Source of the DNA: UBA1259 sp964453915
GTDB lineage: Bacteria; Bacillota; Clostridia; Christensenellales; Borkfalkiaceae
Length of the DNA stretch: 32,713 nucleotides
NCBI GenBank assembly: GCA_964453915.1
Contig: CAYVPW010000013.1
Coordinates: 1-32,713, forward strand
Reading direction: 5' to 3'
Below are positions 1 to 9,271 of the stretch, piece after piece. The position numbers were made by a program, and so were the translations under genes. The notes beneath the pieces are model-generated. The model ran no database searches. It saw nothing but the letters and a program-made list of their open reading frames with translations, and had not been told where the DNA came from. The first letter of the stretch is position 1, and each line of letters begins with the position of its first letter.

Positions 1-170
1 TTATAAAGAAGATTATACCAAAAACTGAAAAAGTTTACAATGCTTTTAAATAAATTATTTAGATATATTTAAATATATGCACCAAAAAATAATCGGCTAA
101 AAATTTTATTTCTTTACCGATTGTTTTATAAAATCAATCTTTTTTATCGGTTCTTTACGTTTTAACAATC
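1..170. other. AT-rich intergenic region, no gene seen
   Basis: No convincing reading frame or RNA gene is visible. The stretch is very AT-rich. Between 91 and 151 there are three short segments (AATCGG at 91-96, ACCGATT at 116-122, ATCGGT at 146-151) that can pair in two mutually exclusive ways; this is listed as a finding. Whatever gene it belongs to would lie to the left of the window. Confidence 0.5.
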
Positions 171-206
171 AAAAGCACGGAGCGCTTATCAACGCTCCGT
201 GCTTTT
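171..206. terminator. Bidirectional intrinsic terminator
   Basis: A perfect 14-bp stem (171-184 with 193-206) encloses an 8-nt loop. It has GC-rich core AGCACGGAGCG arms flanked by A and T runs, so it can terminate in both directions. It lies about 50 nt beyond the stop of the zinc-ribbon gene and closes the rpoD operon on the minus strand. The outer arm AAAAGCACGG recurs in the terminator at 29773-29809. Confidence 0.85.
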
Positions 207-257
207 TATCTTTTTGTTTTAGTGTTCTCCGCAAGCAAAAACCACCTGAAAAACCCC

Positions 258-956
258 TTAATTTTTCTTATATAACAATCTACGGCACAAGTCGCACTCT
301 ATCACTTCTCCGTTGTTGAGTTTAGATATAACAGCAGTGGGAAGTTCCATATTGCAAGCACCGCAAATATTGCCGTTTATCTCGTAAAGAACAGGGAAAA
401 TCTTTTCCGAACGCTTTTTTAAGTATCTTTCCATAAGTGCCGGATCTATATCTTTTTTAATCTTTTCTAGTTCTTGTTCTATCGCTTGTCTTTCTGCCTG
501 TTTGGAATTTTTAAGTTCGTTATATTTCTTTCCGAATTCAGCATATTGCGTTTGCGCTGCCTTGGTGTTGTTTTTAACCTTTAAATATTCGTTCATAACG
601 GTTTGCATTTCCGCCGATAAACCGTTTATTTGTTCGTATAAATCTTTTGTTTTGGCAAGCATTTCGTCTGTCTTTTTAATCAAGTAGTTTGCGCCGCCCT
701 CGTCTGCCATTTCTTCTAACGCTTTTTTGAATTCGTTGCCTTGTGCTTTCATTTTTTCAAGTTCGGCAACGGCGTTTTCGTATGCAACGGAAAGTTCGCC
801 CGCACGTTGTTCTAATTTTGCAACCGCTTCTTCTACGCCTTCTAAATACTTCTTTGCGGAAACTGCTTTTTTTCTTTCTTCACTAGAAGAAAGTTCAACT
901 TCGATTTTGCGAAGCCCCGCGTCTACTTCTTGATACTTTAATAACTTTTCTATCAT
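258..956 (-). CDS. Coiled-coil zinc-ribbon protein (C4-type, DUF164-like)
   Basis: This 232-residue protein is mostly a long charged coiled coil (about residues 10-170, rich in Glu, Lys and Ala) followed by a C-terminal C4 zinc ribbon, seen as CGAC and, 22 residues later, CDLC. Proteins of this build are widespread in bacteria and often follow a Nif3-like gene, as here; their role is not established, though nucleic-acid binding or scaffolding is often guessed. An upstream in-frame GTG at 971 would add five residues, but GAAGGAGATAAAAATG shows that the ribosome-binding site is inside that extension, so I use the ATG at 956. It starts 11 nt after the nif3 stop and is the last gene of the operon before the terminator at 171-206. 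Confidence 0.85.
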   Translation of the reverse strand: MIEKLLKYQEVDAGLRKIEVELSSSEERKKAVSAKKYLEGVEEAVAKLEQRAGELSVAYENAVAELEKMKAQGNEFKKALEEMADEGGANYLIKKTDEMLAKTKDLYEQINGLSAEMQTVMNEYLKVKNNTKAAQTQYAEFGKKYNELKNSKQAERQAIEQELEKIKKDIDPALMERYLKKRSEKIFPVLYEINGNICGACNMELPTAVISKLNNGEVIECDLCRRLLYKKN

Positions 957-967
957 TTTTATCTCCT

Positions 968-1762
968 TCACCTAAACCTTTCATCGTCAAAGTAATAGGT
1001 TTCAACCTTACCCGCCGCCGCATTTGAAACTCTTTCAAAATATTTTTTGAAACCTTCTTCTTCCGCAACGTAATGTGGTAAAAGTATAATTTTTTTATTG
1101 TTTTCTATAAGTTCTTTAATAACGTGATGCGGCATATCCGAAGTGACTATCACTTGCGCTTTCGTTATTCCTTCTAAAACCGCTTTTTCCGCATGGCTAG
1201 CCCCGCCGCCGCAAAAACTGGCTACCGTTTCTATTTCTTCACAGCCGTTTCCGTAGCACACCGCTTTATCCGTACAAAAACGCTCTTTAACGGTTTTTGC
1301 ATATTCGTTAAACGTTTGCTTTTTTACGCTAAACTCTCTGCCGTATCCGTGCTCTTTATTTAGATAATCTAAAATTTTAACGTCTTTTCCGCCTAAGGCA
1401 AGTGCCAAACTTTCGTCTATGCCGCCCTTTGCCACGTCTAAATTAAGGTGCATAGAAACAACATTAAGTCCGCTCTCCGCACTTTTAAGTATCGGTCCGG
1501 ACACAGCATTATCTTTATTTAGGCTTTTTAACGGCCCGTAAATTGCGGGGTGGTGAGTCACAATAGTATCACACCCCAAACTTTTTGCCCTGTCAATACT
1601 TTCAAAACTCAAATCCAAACTAAACAAAGCCTTAAAAACGTTATCGTGAGATTTAACTATTATTCCACTGTTGTCGTATTCTCCGATAGCAATCATTTCG
1701 TGGCTTAGTTTTATAGGACTTATTTCGTCTAAAACGGAAAACAACTCCGACAAACTATACAT
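968..1762 (-). CDS. Nif3-like dinuclear metal-centre protein
   Basis: The 264-residue protein belongs to the Nif3/YqfO family (also annotated as GTP cyclohydrolase I type 2-like). Metal-binding signatures are visible: THHP near residue 90, the SMHLNLDVAKGG segment near 135, and a C-terminal HYVAEEEGF that takes the place of the usual His-x-x-x-Glu metal ligands. The length fits the short form without the extra PII-like domain found in the Bacillus protein. Its cellular function is uncertain in all bacteria. Its ATG overlaps the end of trmK by 8 nt and is preceded by AAAGGA, and the trmK-nif3-zinc-ribbon order behind rpoD is typical of Firmicutes. Confidence 0.9.
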   Translation of the reverse strand: MYSLSELFSVLDEISPIKLSHEMIAIGEYDNSGIIVKSHDNVFKALFSLDLSFESIDRAKSLGCDTIVTHHPAIYGPLKSLNKDNAVSGPILKSAESGLNVVSMHLNLDVAKGGIDESLALALGGKDVKILDYLNKEHGYGREFSVKKQTFNEYAKTVKERFCTDKAVCYGNGCEEIETVASFCGGGASHAEKAVLEGITKAQVIVTSDMPHHVIKELIENNKKIILLPHYVAEEEGFKKYFERVSNAAAGKVETYYFDDERFR

Positions 1763-2396
1763 ATTCGTTTATCCTTTTTATTTTTTCGTTTATTCTTTTT
1801 GCCGTTTGAACGCTTAAATCGTTTTTAGATAAAATCTCCGTCAACTTTTGCTTTTCTTGCTTTAATTTTTCTATAAACGCTTGGGGGCGTTCTAAAATAT
1901 TGGTCCTTCCAAACGTTATCTCTTTTTCATTTAACGTATCTTTACCCTTTTCGGCTTTTATTAAATCGTAAAACTTATCTCCGTCGAAAAAAGTATAATC
2001 TAAAACTATTTTATACCCGAATTCTATCAACGCCACACGCACTTTATCGGAATTTTTCATCGGTTGCAAAACCAACCTTTGCGGATAATAAGGAGCGCTT
2101 TTAAGTATACTTATAATCTCTTCTCCGCCCATTCCGGCGATAAGCGCCGTGTCACATTCGGGCAATTTTTCAAACCCGTTTGAAACTACCGAAACTGCAC
2201 TTCCGCTATCTATTTCTTCTCTCAACAACTCTTCCGCTTTGCTTAAACATTTGGCGCTTACGTCTGAAATAATAACTTTTTTACACTTTCTGCTAGTCAA
2301 CATTTGCTTTGCAATATATCCGTGATCGCAACCGACGTCTGCAAAAACAAAACATTCTTCTATATGAGAAAAAATTTCCGTAAGTCTTTTAGTCAT
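1755..2396 (-). CDS. trmK: tRNA (adenine(22)-N1)-methyltransferase TrmK
   Basis: TrmK methylates N1 of A22 in bacterial tRNAs using S-adenosylmethionine. The 213-residue protein shows the SAM-binding Rossmann motif FADVGCDHGYIA near residue 18, the family-specific LIAGMGGEEI near residue 84, and QPMKNSDKVR followed by FDGDKFYDLIKAEKG. A charged helical C-terminal tail (about residues 165-213) matches the coiled-coil domain of the family. The ATG begins one base after the rpoD stop (TGATATG), with no clear ribosome-binding site, which points to translational coupling to rpoD. Placement directly behind rpoD is the usual Gram-positive arrangement. Confidence 0.92.
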   Translation of the reverse strand: MTKRLTEIFSHIEECFVFADVGCDHGYIAKQMLTSRKCKKVIISDVSAKCLSKAEELLREEIDSGSAVSVVSNGFEKLPECDTALIAGMGGEEIISILKSAPYYPQRLVLQPMKNSDKVRVALIEFGYKIVLDYTFFDGDKFYDLIKAEKGKDTLNEKEITFGRTNILERPQAFIEKLKQEKQKLTEILSKNDLSVQTAKRINEKIKRINEYV

Positions 2397-2397
2397 A

Positions 2398-3507
2398 TCA
2401 GTCTAAAAAGTCTTTCAATCTCTTAGAACGGCTTGGGTGACGGAGTTTTCTAAGCGCTTTTGCTTCTATTTGTCTTATTCTTTCACGGGTGACGTTAAAT
2501 TCTCTACCTACCTCTTCTAGCGTTCTGGGTCTTCCGTCGTCTAGCCCGTAGCGCAAACGTAAAACCTTTTCTTCTCTAGGAGTAAGCGTATCCAAAACGC
2601 CGATAAGCTGTTCTTTTAACATAGTAAACGTCACTGCGTCCGTAGGAGCGGCACTCGCTTCGTCTTCTATAAAATCGGAAAGGTGACTGTCTTCTTCTTC
2701 ACCGATAGGCGTTTCCAAAGAAACAGGGTCTTGCGCAATTTTTTGTATTTCGCAAACACGCTCTTCCGTGACACCCATTTCCTTTGCTATTTCTGCAGGA
2801 GTGGGTTCTCTGCCGAGTTCTTGCAACAATTTTCTAGAAACTCTAATTTGCTTATTGATTGTTTCTACCATATGCACGGGAATACGAATAGTTCTTGCTT
2901 GATCCGCTATGGCACGGGTAATAGCTTGTCTTATCCACCAGGTTGCATAGGTGGAAAACTTAAAACCCTTTTGATAGTCGAATTTTTCTACGGCTTTCAT
3001 CAATCCTAAATTCCCTTCTTGAATAAGGTCTAAAAATTGCATACCCCTACCCATATATCTTTTTGCGATAGAAACTACAAGTCTTAGGTTTGCTTCGGAC
3101 AATAATTTTTTAGCAGCTTCGTCCCCGTCCATCATTCTCTTTGCAAGTTCGGTTTCTTCGTCCGGATGCAAAAGGGGCACTTTACCTATATCTTTAAGAT
3201 ACATCTTAACGGGGTCGTCCATGCTGACTTCCTTTAAGATTTCATCGTAAAGTTCTTTATTCTTTTCGTATTCGTTCTCTATTTGAATACCCGCTTCTTC
3301 AAACATCTTGTAAACTTCTTCAAGTTCTAAAGTCGTCACTTGACACTTGTCGAATTTTTCAAAAAGAGCCTCCATAGTGATTTTACCCTTGGACTTGTAC
3401 TCTATAATAACGTTGCCCGCTATTTGCAAAATCATATTAGCACGTTCCATTTCTTCTTTAGACGTTTCTTGTTCCGCTATGGGATTATTTGTCTTGATCT
3501 CTTCCAT
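2398..3507 (-). CDS. rpoD: RNA polymerase primary sigma factor RpoD (SigA)
   Basis: This is the housekeeping sigma factor that recognises TTGACA/TATAAT promoters, several of which occur in this window. The 369-residue protein has a short region 1.1 (about residues 20-80), region 1.2 with DPVKMYLKDIG, region 2 with RLVVSIAKRY and FSTYATWWIRQAI, region 3, and region 4 with TLEEVGREFNVTRERIRQIE as the -35-binding helix-turn-helix. The length is close to Bacillus SigA (371). The start is fixed by ACGGAGATAAAAAATG. It follows dnaG after 17 nt and is followed by trmK after 1 nt. No sequence oddity was seen. Confidence 0.98.
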   Translation of the reverse strand: MEEIKTNNPIAEQETSKEEMERANMILQIAGNVIIEYKSKGKITMEALFEKFDKCQVTTLELEEVYKMFEEAGIQIENEYEKNKELYDEILKEVSMDDPVKMYLKDIGKVPLLHPDEETELAKRMMDGDEAAKKLLSEANLRLVVSIAKRYMGRGMQFLDLIQEGNLGLMKAVEKFDYQKGFKFSTYATWWIRQAITRAIADQARTIRIPVHMVETINKQIRVSRKLLQELGREPTPAEIAKEMGVTEERVCEIQKIAQDPVSLETPIGEEEDSHLSDFIEDEASAAPTDAVTFTMLKEQLIGVLDTLTPREEKVLRLRYGLDDGRPRTLEEVGREFNVTRERIRQIEAKALRKLRHPSRSKRLKDFLD

Positions 3508-3524
3508 TTTTTATCTCCGTATCC

Positions 3525-5309
3525 TTATTTTATCAATGAGTATTTCTTTTTTTCCGTCATCAACTTGTTAAGTTCTTGCGCAAGCGCTCTCCTTTTTTCC
3601 GTGTCTGTTTCTTCCTTAAACAGTTTAACTATCCTTTCCGTTTGAAACTCTACGTCGTAAAGTTTTAGCGTTCTTACACAATCGGCAAAATATTGTGCCT
3701 TGTCAAAATCTTTATTATCGTCCGTAAACAGGCTTGCTATTTGAGAAATTTCTTCTTTATCGGTTTCTTCAAATACTTCGTATAAATCGTTAAATTTTAT
3801 TTTTTCTCCCGCTTGCTTTTTCTTTATCACGTACTCTTGAATACTTCTGTGAGTGGTGTTGGGAAAAGAAAAATCCTTTACGTCAAAACCTTCCGCATAA
3901 GGTTTAGAAAATAAAAATCCCGCCAGTACGAATCTAGATGCAACTGTAATTTTATCGCCCGTATTGTCAACGAATTCCGGCTCGCTTATTTGCGGCTCGC
4001 TAGATTTTATTTCCGTGTTAAACAATTCTCTCTGCAAAGATTCAAAGGTAAACCCCGTCAAATCTCTCACCGTTTTTATAAGGTCTTCCTGCTCTGCCGG
4101 AGAAGGACTTTCTTTTATAACCTTTATCGCCGCCGAAACGAATTTTCTTTTTCCATCCGTAGAAGAAAGGTCAAAAGTCTTTTTTAATATTTCCAACTTA
4201 AAATCGATAAGCGGCATTGCGGATAGCAAAAGATTGGAATATTCTTCTCTGCCAAGTTTTTTTATAACGTCGTCCGGATCCATTCCGTCCGGAAGAGAAA
4301 CGACTTTTACGTCTAAGCCTTCTTCTTTTAATATTTCTAACCCGCGAACGGATGCTTTTTGCCCTGCAAAATCCCCGTCGTAACTGATAAACACCTTGTC
4401 TGCATATCTTTTTAATATTCTCGCTTGGTCTTTTGTTAAAGACGTGCCCATGCTTGCAACAACGTTGCTAAATCCGCCCTGCACCAAAGACACAACGTCC
4501 ATATGCCCTTCAACTATTATTACGCTGTCTAACCCCTTTTCGTTTTTAAGCTTTTTAAGGTTATTCAAGTTAAAAAGCGTTTTTCCCTTAGAAAAAACTA
4601 TGGTCTCTTTTGTATTTACGTATTTACCTACGTTCTTTTTGTCTTCTATAATTCTTCCGCAAAAAGCAATTACGTTGTTAAATTGATCTATTACGGGAAT
4701 AATAAGCCTTCCGCCCAAAGAATCGTAGTATCTTCCGTCCTTTTCGCCTACGGCACCCGATTCCACCATCTCTTGATAAGTAAAGCCCTTTTCTTTTAAG
4801 TATTGCGGCAAAGAATAAAAGTCTAAAGAAGCGCCTATTCCGAATTTAGAAATAAACTCCCCCTTTATACCGCGTCGTAAAATATATTCTATATGTTTCA
4901 CACAACCGTCTTTTTTTAAGTTGGAAACGTAAAACAAAGCGGCTTCTTTTAAAAGGTCTAAAACCCTTTCTTTTTTTCTTTTTTGCTCTTTTACCTTTTC
5001 ATCGTCGTATCTGACTTCGGGCAAAGGCATTTTTACACGCTCCGCCAAGTATTTAACCGCATCGGAAAAATCCAAACTTTCAAGTTCCATTATAAAACTT
5101 ATAACGTCTCCGCTTTTGTGGCAACCGAAACAATAATAAAACTGCTCTATTCCGTTAACGGTAAAAGAAGCCGTCTTTTCGTGATGAAAAGGGCATTTTC
5201 CCCAAAAGTTGTTTCCACGCTGCTCTAAGCGCACGTATTTTCCAACAACGTCTACTATATCGTTTTTTGCTTTAAGTTCTTCTATAAACTTGCCGTCAAA
5301 GCCTTTCAT
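3525..5309 (-). CDS. dnaG: DNA primase DnaG
   Basis: DnaG makes RNA primers at the replication fork. The 594-residue protein has an N-terminal CHC2 zinc-binding domain (C39, H42, C60, C63), a catalytic core with the TOPRIM motifs EGHMD (267-271) and DGD (311-313), and a C-terminal region from about residue 440 that should contact the replicative helicase. The start has AAGGAATTAA just upstream of the ATG. It lies 8 nt after dgt and 17 nt before rpoD. Coupling of primase and primary sigma factor is the classic macromolecular synthesis operon. Confidence 0.97.
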   Translation of the reverse strand: MKGFDGKFIEELKAKNDIVDVVGKYVRLEQRGNNFWGKCPFHHEKTASFTVNGIEQFYYCFGCHKSGDVISFIMELESLDFSDAVKYLAERVKMPLPEVRYDDEKVKEQKRKKERVLDLLKEAALFYVSNLKKDGCVKHIEYILRRGIKGEFISKFGIGASLDFYSLPQYLKEKGFTYQEMVESGAVGEKDGRYYDSLGGRLIIPVIDQFNNVIAFCGRIIEDKKNVGKYVNTKETIVFSKGKTLFNLNNLKKLKNEKGLDSVIIVEGHMDVVSLVQGGFSNVVASMGTSLTKDQARILKRYADKVFISYDGDFAGQKASVRGLEILKEEGLDVKVVSLPDGMDPDDVIKKLGREEYSNLLLSAMPLIDFKLEILKKTFDLSSTDGKRKFVSAAIKVIKESPSPAEQEDLIKTVRDLTGFTFESLQRELFNTEIKSSEPQISEPEFVDNTGDKITVASRFVLAGFLFSKPYAEGFDVKDFSFPNTTHRSIQEYVIKKKQAGEKIKFNDLYEVFEETDKEEISQIASLFTDDNKDFDKAQYFADCVRTLKLYDVEFQTERIVKLFKEETDTEKRRALAQELNKLMTEKKKYSLIK

Positions 5310-5317
5310 TTAATTCC

Positions 5318-6313
5318 TTACAGTTTCCAATTTTTAGGTATGAATATATCCTTAAATGTTTTCACCGCAAACCCGTCGCTCATTCCGGATATATAATCGC
5401 ATAAAACGGTATCTAAATCACAGTGAATTCTTTCTTTTATATAAAACTCCGGTAATTCACTTTCATGTTTTTTATAGTACTCGTATAGGGTAGAAATCAT
5501 TCTGTCTGCGCGCTCTTCTTCTTTTTTAAGCGCATCTACGGTATAAACCCTATCGAACATAAAATCTCTCAATTCCTTGGTTGCGGCTGCAACGTGCGGT
5601 TCCATTTCCACCTTGTCCTTCCCGTCGCTCTCCACGTAAATCGAACGTATCATATTGTTTATTCTTTTAGAAGAAGTATCCCCTAAAATTTCTACGGCGT
5701 TTTTAGGCAGGTCTTCTTTTTTTATAAAACCGCCCACTATAGCGTCGTCTATATCGTGATTTATATAGGCTATTCTGTCTGCAATACTTACAGCCTTTCC
5801 CTCTAAGGTTTTGGGATTGCAACTCATTTTATGGTTTATTATTCCGTCTACCACTTCTTTGGTAAGATTTAACCCTTTTCCGTCGTTTTCTAAAACATTT
5901 ACAACTCTTCCCGATTGCACGTTGTGTAAAAATCCTTTGGGCGACAATCTGTTTAGTATTCTTTCTCCCGAATGGCCGAAAGGGGTATGCCCTAAATCGT
6001 GCCCTAAGGCGATTGCTTCCGTTAAATCTTCGTTAAGAGAAAGCGCTCTCGCAATGCTTCTTGCCACTTGATTTACCGTAAGCGTGTGCGTTAATCTTGT
6101 TCTGAAATGGTCGCCTTCCGGAGAAAAGAAAACCTGCGTTTTGTTTTTTAATCTTCTAAACGCTTTAGAATGAATTATCCTGTCTCTATCCCTTTGAAAT
6201 TCCGTTCTCATAGGGCACGGCTCTTCAAATTTTGCTCTACCCTCGGTCTCCGCTGATTTTTTAGCGTAAGGAGATAAAAACATCTCTTCTATTTTAACGG
6301 TTTTTTCTTTCAT
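5318..6313 (-). CDS. dgt: dGTP triphosphohydrolase-like HD protein
   Basis: The family hydrolyses dNTPs to nucleoside and triphosphate and helps control dNTP pools. The 331-residue protein shows the HD-domain metal ligands in RTRLTHTLTV (first His) and ALGHDLGHTPFGHSGE (HD pair with following histidines), together with FRRLKNKTQVF and INHDIDDA. The length matches the short Gram-positive class rather than the 505-residue E. coli Dgt, so the exact substrate preference is open. It is the first gene of the dnaG-rpoD operon. AGGGAAAATTTTATG marks the start, and a TATAAT box lies about 40 nt upstream. Confidence 0.93.
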   Translation of the reverse strand: MKEKTVKIEEMFLSPYAKKSAETEGRAKFEEPCPMRTEFQRDRDRIIHSKAFRRLKNKTQVFFSPEGDHFRTRLTHTLTVNQVARSIARALSLNEDLTEAIALGHDLGHTPFGHSGERILNRLSPKGFLHNVQSGRVVNVLENDGKGLNLTKEVVDGIINHKMSCNPKTLEGKAVSIADRIAYINHDIDDAIVGGFIKKEDLPKNAVEILGDTSSKRINNMIRSIYVESDGKDKVEMEPHVAAATKELRDFMFDRVYTVDALKKEEERADRMISTLYEYYKKHESELPEFYIKERIHCDLDTVLCDYISGMSDGFAVKTFKDIFIPKNWKL

Positions 6314-6353
6314 AAAATTTTCCCTAAAAACACGGTTTCTTGCTCTACTAATT

Positions 6354-6359
6354 ATTATA
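6354..6359 (-). promoter_or_regulatory. Likely -10 box of the dgt-dnaG-rpoD operon
   Basis: A perfect TATAAT lies on the minus strand about 40 nt before the dgt start, in a short AT-rich gap after the uvrA terminator. No good -35 hexamer is seen at 16-18 nt, so the promoter is only partly supported. Confidence 0.4.
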
Positions 6360-6410
6360 CGATAAATTATTTAAAAACCCTTTTTTTATCGCATAACTTT
6401 TTAATAAAAA

Positions 6411-6439
6411 TTTAAAGAGCGATTTTTTCGCTCTTTAAA
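6411..6439 (-). terminator. Intrinsic terminator of uvrBA
   Basis: A perfect 12-bp stem (6411-6422 with 6428-6439, core AAAGAGCGA) with a 5-nt loop is followed on the minus strand by TTTTTATT. It starts 8 nt after the uvrA stop and separates uvrBA from the dgt operon. Confidence 0.88.
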
Positions 6440-6446
6440 CAAAAAA

Positions 6447-9269
6447 TTAAATCTGCAAAATCTTTTTCAAAAACTGCCCCGTATAACTTTCTTTTACCAA
6501 AGCAACTTCCTCCGGCGTTCCTTTTGCAATCACCGTGCCGCCGCCGTTGCCGCCTTCCGGCCCTAAATCTATCACGTAATCCGCAATTTTTATCACGTCT
6601 AGATTGTGTTCTATCACCACTATCGTGTTGCCTGCACTCTGCAACCTTTTTAAAACTTGACACAACTTTTCAACGTCGTAAGAATGAAGCCCCGTTGTAG
6701 GTTCGTCTAAAATATACAGGGTTTTGTTCGTTCCCCGTTTAGAAAGTTCCGTGGCAAGTTTTACCCTTTGCGCTTCTCCGCCGGACAAGGTTGTGGAACT
6801 TTGCCCTAATTTTATATATCCTAAACCCACGTCTTGCAAGGTTTTTATTTTGTTGTAAATTCCGCCGATACTCTTAAAAAACTCGCACGCTTCGTCTACC
6901 GTCATATCCAAAACGTCGCTTATGTTTTTGCCTTTATATTTTACTTGAAGAGTTTCTCTATTATAACGCTTTCCTTTACATACTTCGCAAGGAACGTAAA
7001 TATCCGGCAAAAAGTGCATTTCTATCTTTATTATACCGTCGCCCTCGCAATTTTCGCACCTACCGCCCGCAACGTTGAAAGAAAATCTTCCCGCCTTAAA
7101 TCCACGCTCTTTGGCATCTGGGGTTTGCGCAAAAAGTTCCCTTATTGCAGAAAACACACCCGTATAGGTCGCAGGATTAGACCTTGGAGTTTTTCCTATG
7201 GGAGATTGGTCTATGGCTATTACTTTATCAAAATATTCAACGCCGCTTATCTCGCTAAAATTACCTTCTATCATTCTGGCACGATTAAGTTTGTTTGCCA
7301 TAGTCGGCAACAATATTTCGTTTACCAAAGAAGATTTGCCGCTACCGGATACCCCCGTGACGGCTGTAAACAATCCCACGGGAAAACTTACGTTTATATT
7401 TTTAAGATTGTTTTGTTTTGCCCCCTTAACCGTAAGCCATCTTCCGTCCGGTTTTAATCTTTCGGCAGGGATTTCTATTTTTCTTCTTCCCGCAAGGTAA
7501 TCTCCCGTTATGGAACGCGGTTCTTTAACGATATCTTCTACGCTGCCCGCCGCAACTATTTCTCCGCCGTGCACCCCTGCTTTAGGACCTATGTCCACGA
7601 TATAGTCCGCCGCACGCATAGTATCTTCGTCGTGTTCTACCACTATCAAAGAATTTCCTAAATCTCTAAGCCGTTTTAGCGTTGCCAAAAGTTTTTCGTT
7701 ATCTCTTTGATGTAAACCTATACTCGGCTCGTCTAAAATATAAAGAACGCCCGTAAGTCCGCTGCCTATCTGCGTTGCAAGCCTTATTCTTTGCGCTTCT
7801 CCGCCAGATAAGCTAACGGCGCTTCTAGCCAAAGTTAAATATCCTAAGCCTACGTCTTTAAGAAAGTTAAGCCTTGCTTTTATTTCTTTTAATATCGGCT
7901 TTGCTATAAGCATTGCCGTTTCAGACAGTTTAAGTTTATCTAAAAATTCTAAAAGATCTAAAACGGAAATTTCCGTAAGGTCGGTAATGTTTTTGCCGTC
8001 TATAAGCACGGAAAGCGCTTCTTTTTTTAATCTTTTTCCGTGGCACTCTTCGCAAGGAGAAACAGACATATATCTTTCTATCTCTCTTTTAGTCCATTCG
8101 CTTGAAGTTTCTCTATACCTTCTTTTTAAGTTTGGAATAATACCTTCCCACACGGCATCGTAGCTGGTATTAAAAGACTTGGTTTTGTATTCCATTCTGA
8201 TTTTTTCCGTTCCGCTACCATATAACAAGATATTATAAACGTTTTTAGGCAAGTCTTTTACGGGAACGTCCATAGAAAAGCCGTAGTGTTTAGATAAAGA
8301 AATAAAACTCATCTCCGCTATTTTCCCACTTTCTAAATTCCAACCGGAAACGGTCATTGCGCCTTCTCTTAAACTTTTGTTTTTATCTTTTACTATCAGG
8401 TTTTCATCTATCTCGTTTTTATAACCCAATCCGTGGCACACAGGGCACGCACCGAAAGGATTGTTAAAAGAAAACAATCTCGGCTCTATTTCTTCTATGC
8501 TTATTCCGCAATCCGGACAAGAATATTTGGTGGAATACAGCGTGCTTTCTCCGTTAGGAATTTCTATAATCACAAGTCCTTCCGCAAGTTTTACAGCCGT
8601 TTCTAAACTGTCGGACAACCTTTTTTCTATGCCTTCTTTTACGATAAGCCTATCCACCACAACGCTTACGTTGTGTTTAACGTTTTTATCTAAAACTATT
8701 TCTTCGTTAAGGTCGTAAACAATGCCGTCTATTTCTACTCTGGAAAATCCGCTTTTTCTAAACTTTTCAAGTTCCTTTTTATATTCTCCCTTTTTGCCCC
8801 TAGCCACGGGTGCGTTTACCAAAATCTTTGTGTTTTCCGGCAACGCCAACACCTTGTCCGCAATTTGATCTACCGTTTGCCTAGCGATTTCTTTTCCGCA
8901 ATTAGGGCAGTGCGGAACGCCCGCCCTTGCAAAAAGCAAACGCATATAATCGTAAATCTCCGTGACCGTGCCGACCGTTGAACGAGGATTGTGAGAGGTG
9001 GTTTTTTGGTCTATCGATATGGCGGGCGACAAGCCTTCTATAAGGTCTACGTCCGGTTTTTCCATTTGCCCTAAAAACATACGGGCATAGCTAGATAAAC
9101 TCTCTACGTATCTTCTTTGCCCTTCGGCATAAATCGTTTCAAACGCAAGCGTGCTTTTTCCGCTTCCCGAAAGTCCGGTAAACACCACCAACTTGTTTCT
9201 GGGAATACTTACGTCTATATTTTTAAGGTTATTTTCTCTTGCACCTTTTACGATTAAAAAATCATTCAT
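6447..9269 (-). CDS. uvrA: Excinuclease ABC subunit UvrA
   Basis: UvrA is the damage-scanning ATPase of nucleotide excision repair and loads UvrB. The 940-residue protein has two ABC ATPase modules: the first Walker A GLSGSGKST at residues 32-40 and signature LSGGEAQRIRLA, the second Walker A GVSGSGKSS and LSGGEAQRVKLA, each followed by a D-loop ILDEP. Zinc-binding pairs CPNC, CPDC/CPVC and CENC/CEVC are visible. The reading frame extends 57 nt further upstream into uvrB, but the homologous part begins MNDFLIVKGA at 9269, two bases after the uvrB stop, so I use that ATG. The tight uvrB-uvrA spacing means co-translation. uvrC is not in this window. Confidence 0.97.
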   Translation of the reverse strand: MNDFLIVKGARENNLKNIDVSIPRNKLVVFTGLSGSGKSTLAFETIYAEGQRRYVESLSSYARMFLGQMEKPDVDLIEGLSPAISIDQKTTSHNPRSTVGTVTEIYDYMRLLFARAGVPHCPNCGKEIARQTVDQIADKVLALPENTKILVNAPVARGKKGEYKKELEKFRKSGFSRVEIDGIVYDLNEEIVLDKNVKHNVSVVVDRLIVKEGIEKRLSDSLETAVKLAEGLVIIEIPNGESTLYSTKYSCPDCGISIEEIEPRLFSFNNPFGACPVCHGLGYKNEIDENLIVKDKNKSLREGAMTVSGWNLESGKIAEMSFISLSKHYGFSMDVPVKDLPKNVYNILLYGSGTEKIRMEYKTKSFNTSYDAVWEGIIPNLKRRYRETSSEWTKREIERYMSVSPCEECHGKRLKKEALSVLIDGKNITDLTEISVLDLLEFLDKLKLSETAMLIAKPILKEIKARLNFLKDVGLGYLTLARSAVSLSGGEAQRIRLATQIGSGLTGVLYILDEPSIGLHQRDNEKLLATLKRLRDLGNSLIVVEHDEDTMRAADYIVDIGPKAGVHGGEIVAAGSVEDIVKEPRSITGDYLAGRRKIEIPAERLKPDGRWLTVKGAKQNNLKNINVSFPVGLFTAVTGVSGSGKSSLVNEILLPTMANKLNRARMIEGNFSEISGVEYFDKVIAIDQSPIGKTPRSNPATYTGVFSAIRELFAQTPDAKERGFKAGRFSFNVAGGRCENCEGDGIIKIEMHFLPDIYVPCEVCKGKRYNRETLQVKYKGKNISDVLDMTVDEACEFFKSIGGIYNKIKTLQDVGLGYIKLGQSSTTLSGGEAQRVKLATELSKRGTNKTLYILDEPTTGLHSYDVEKLCQVLKRLQSAGNTIVVIEHNLDVIKIADYVIDLGPEGGNGGGTVIAKGTPEEVALVKESYTGQFLKKILQI

Positions 9270-9271
9270 TT

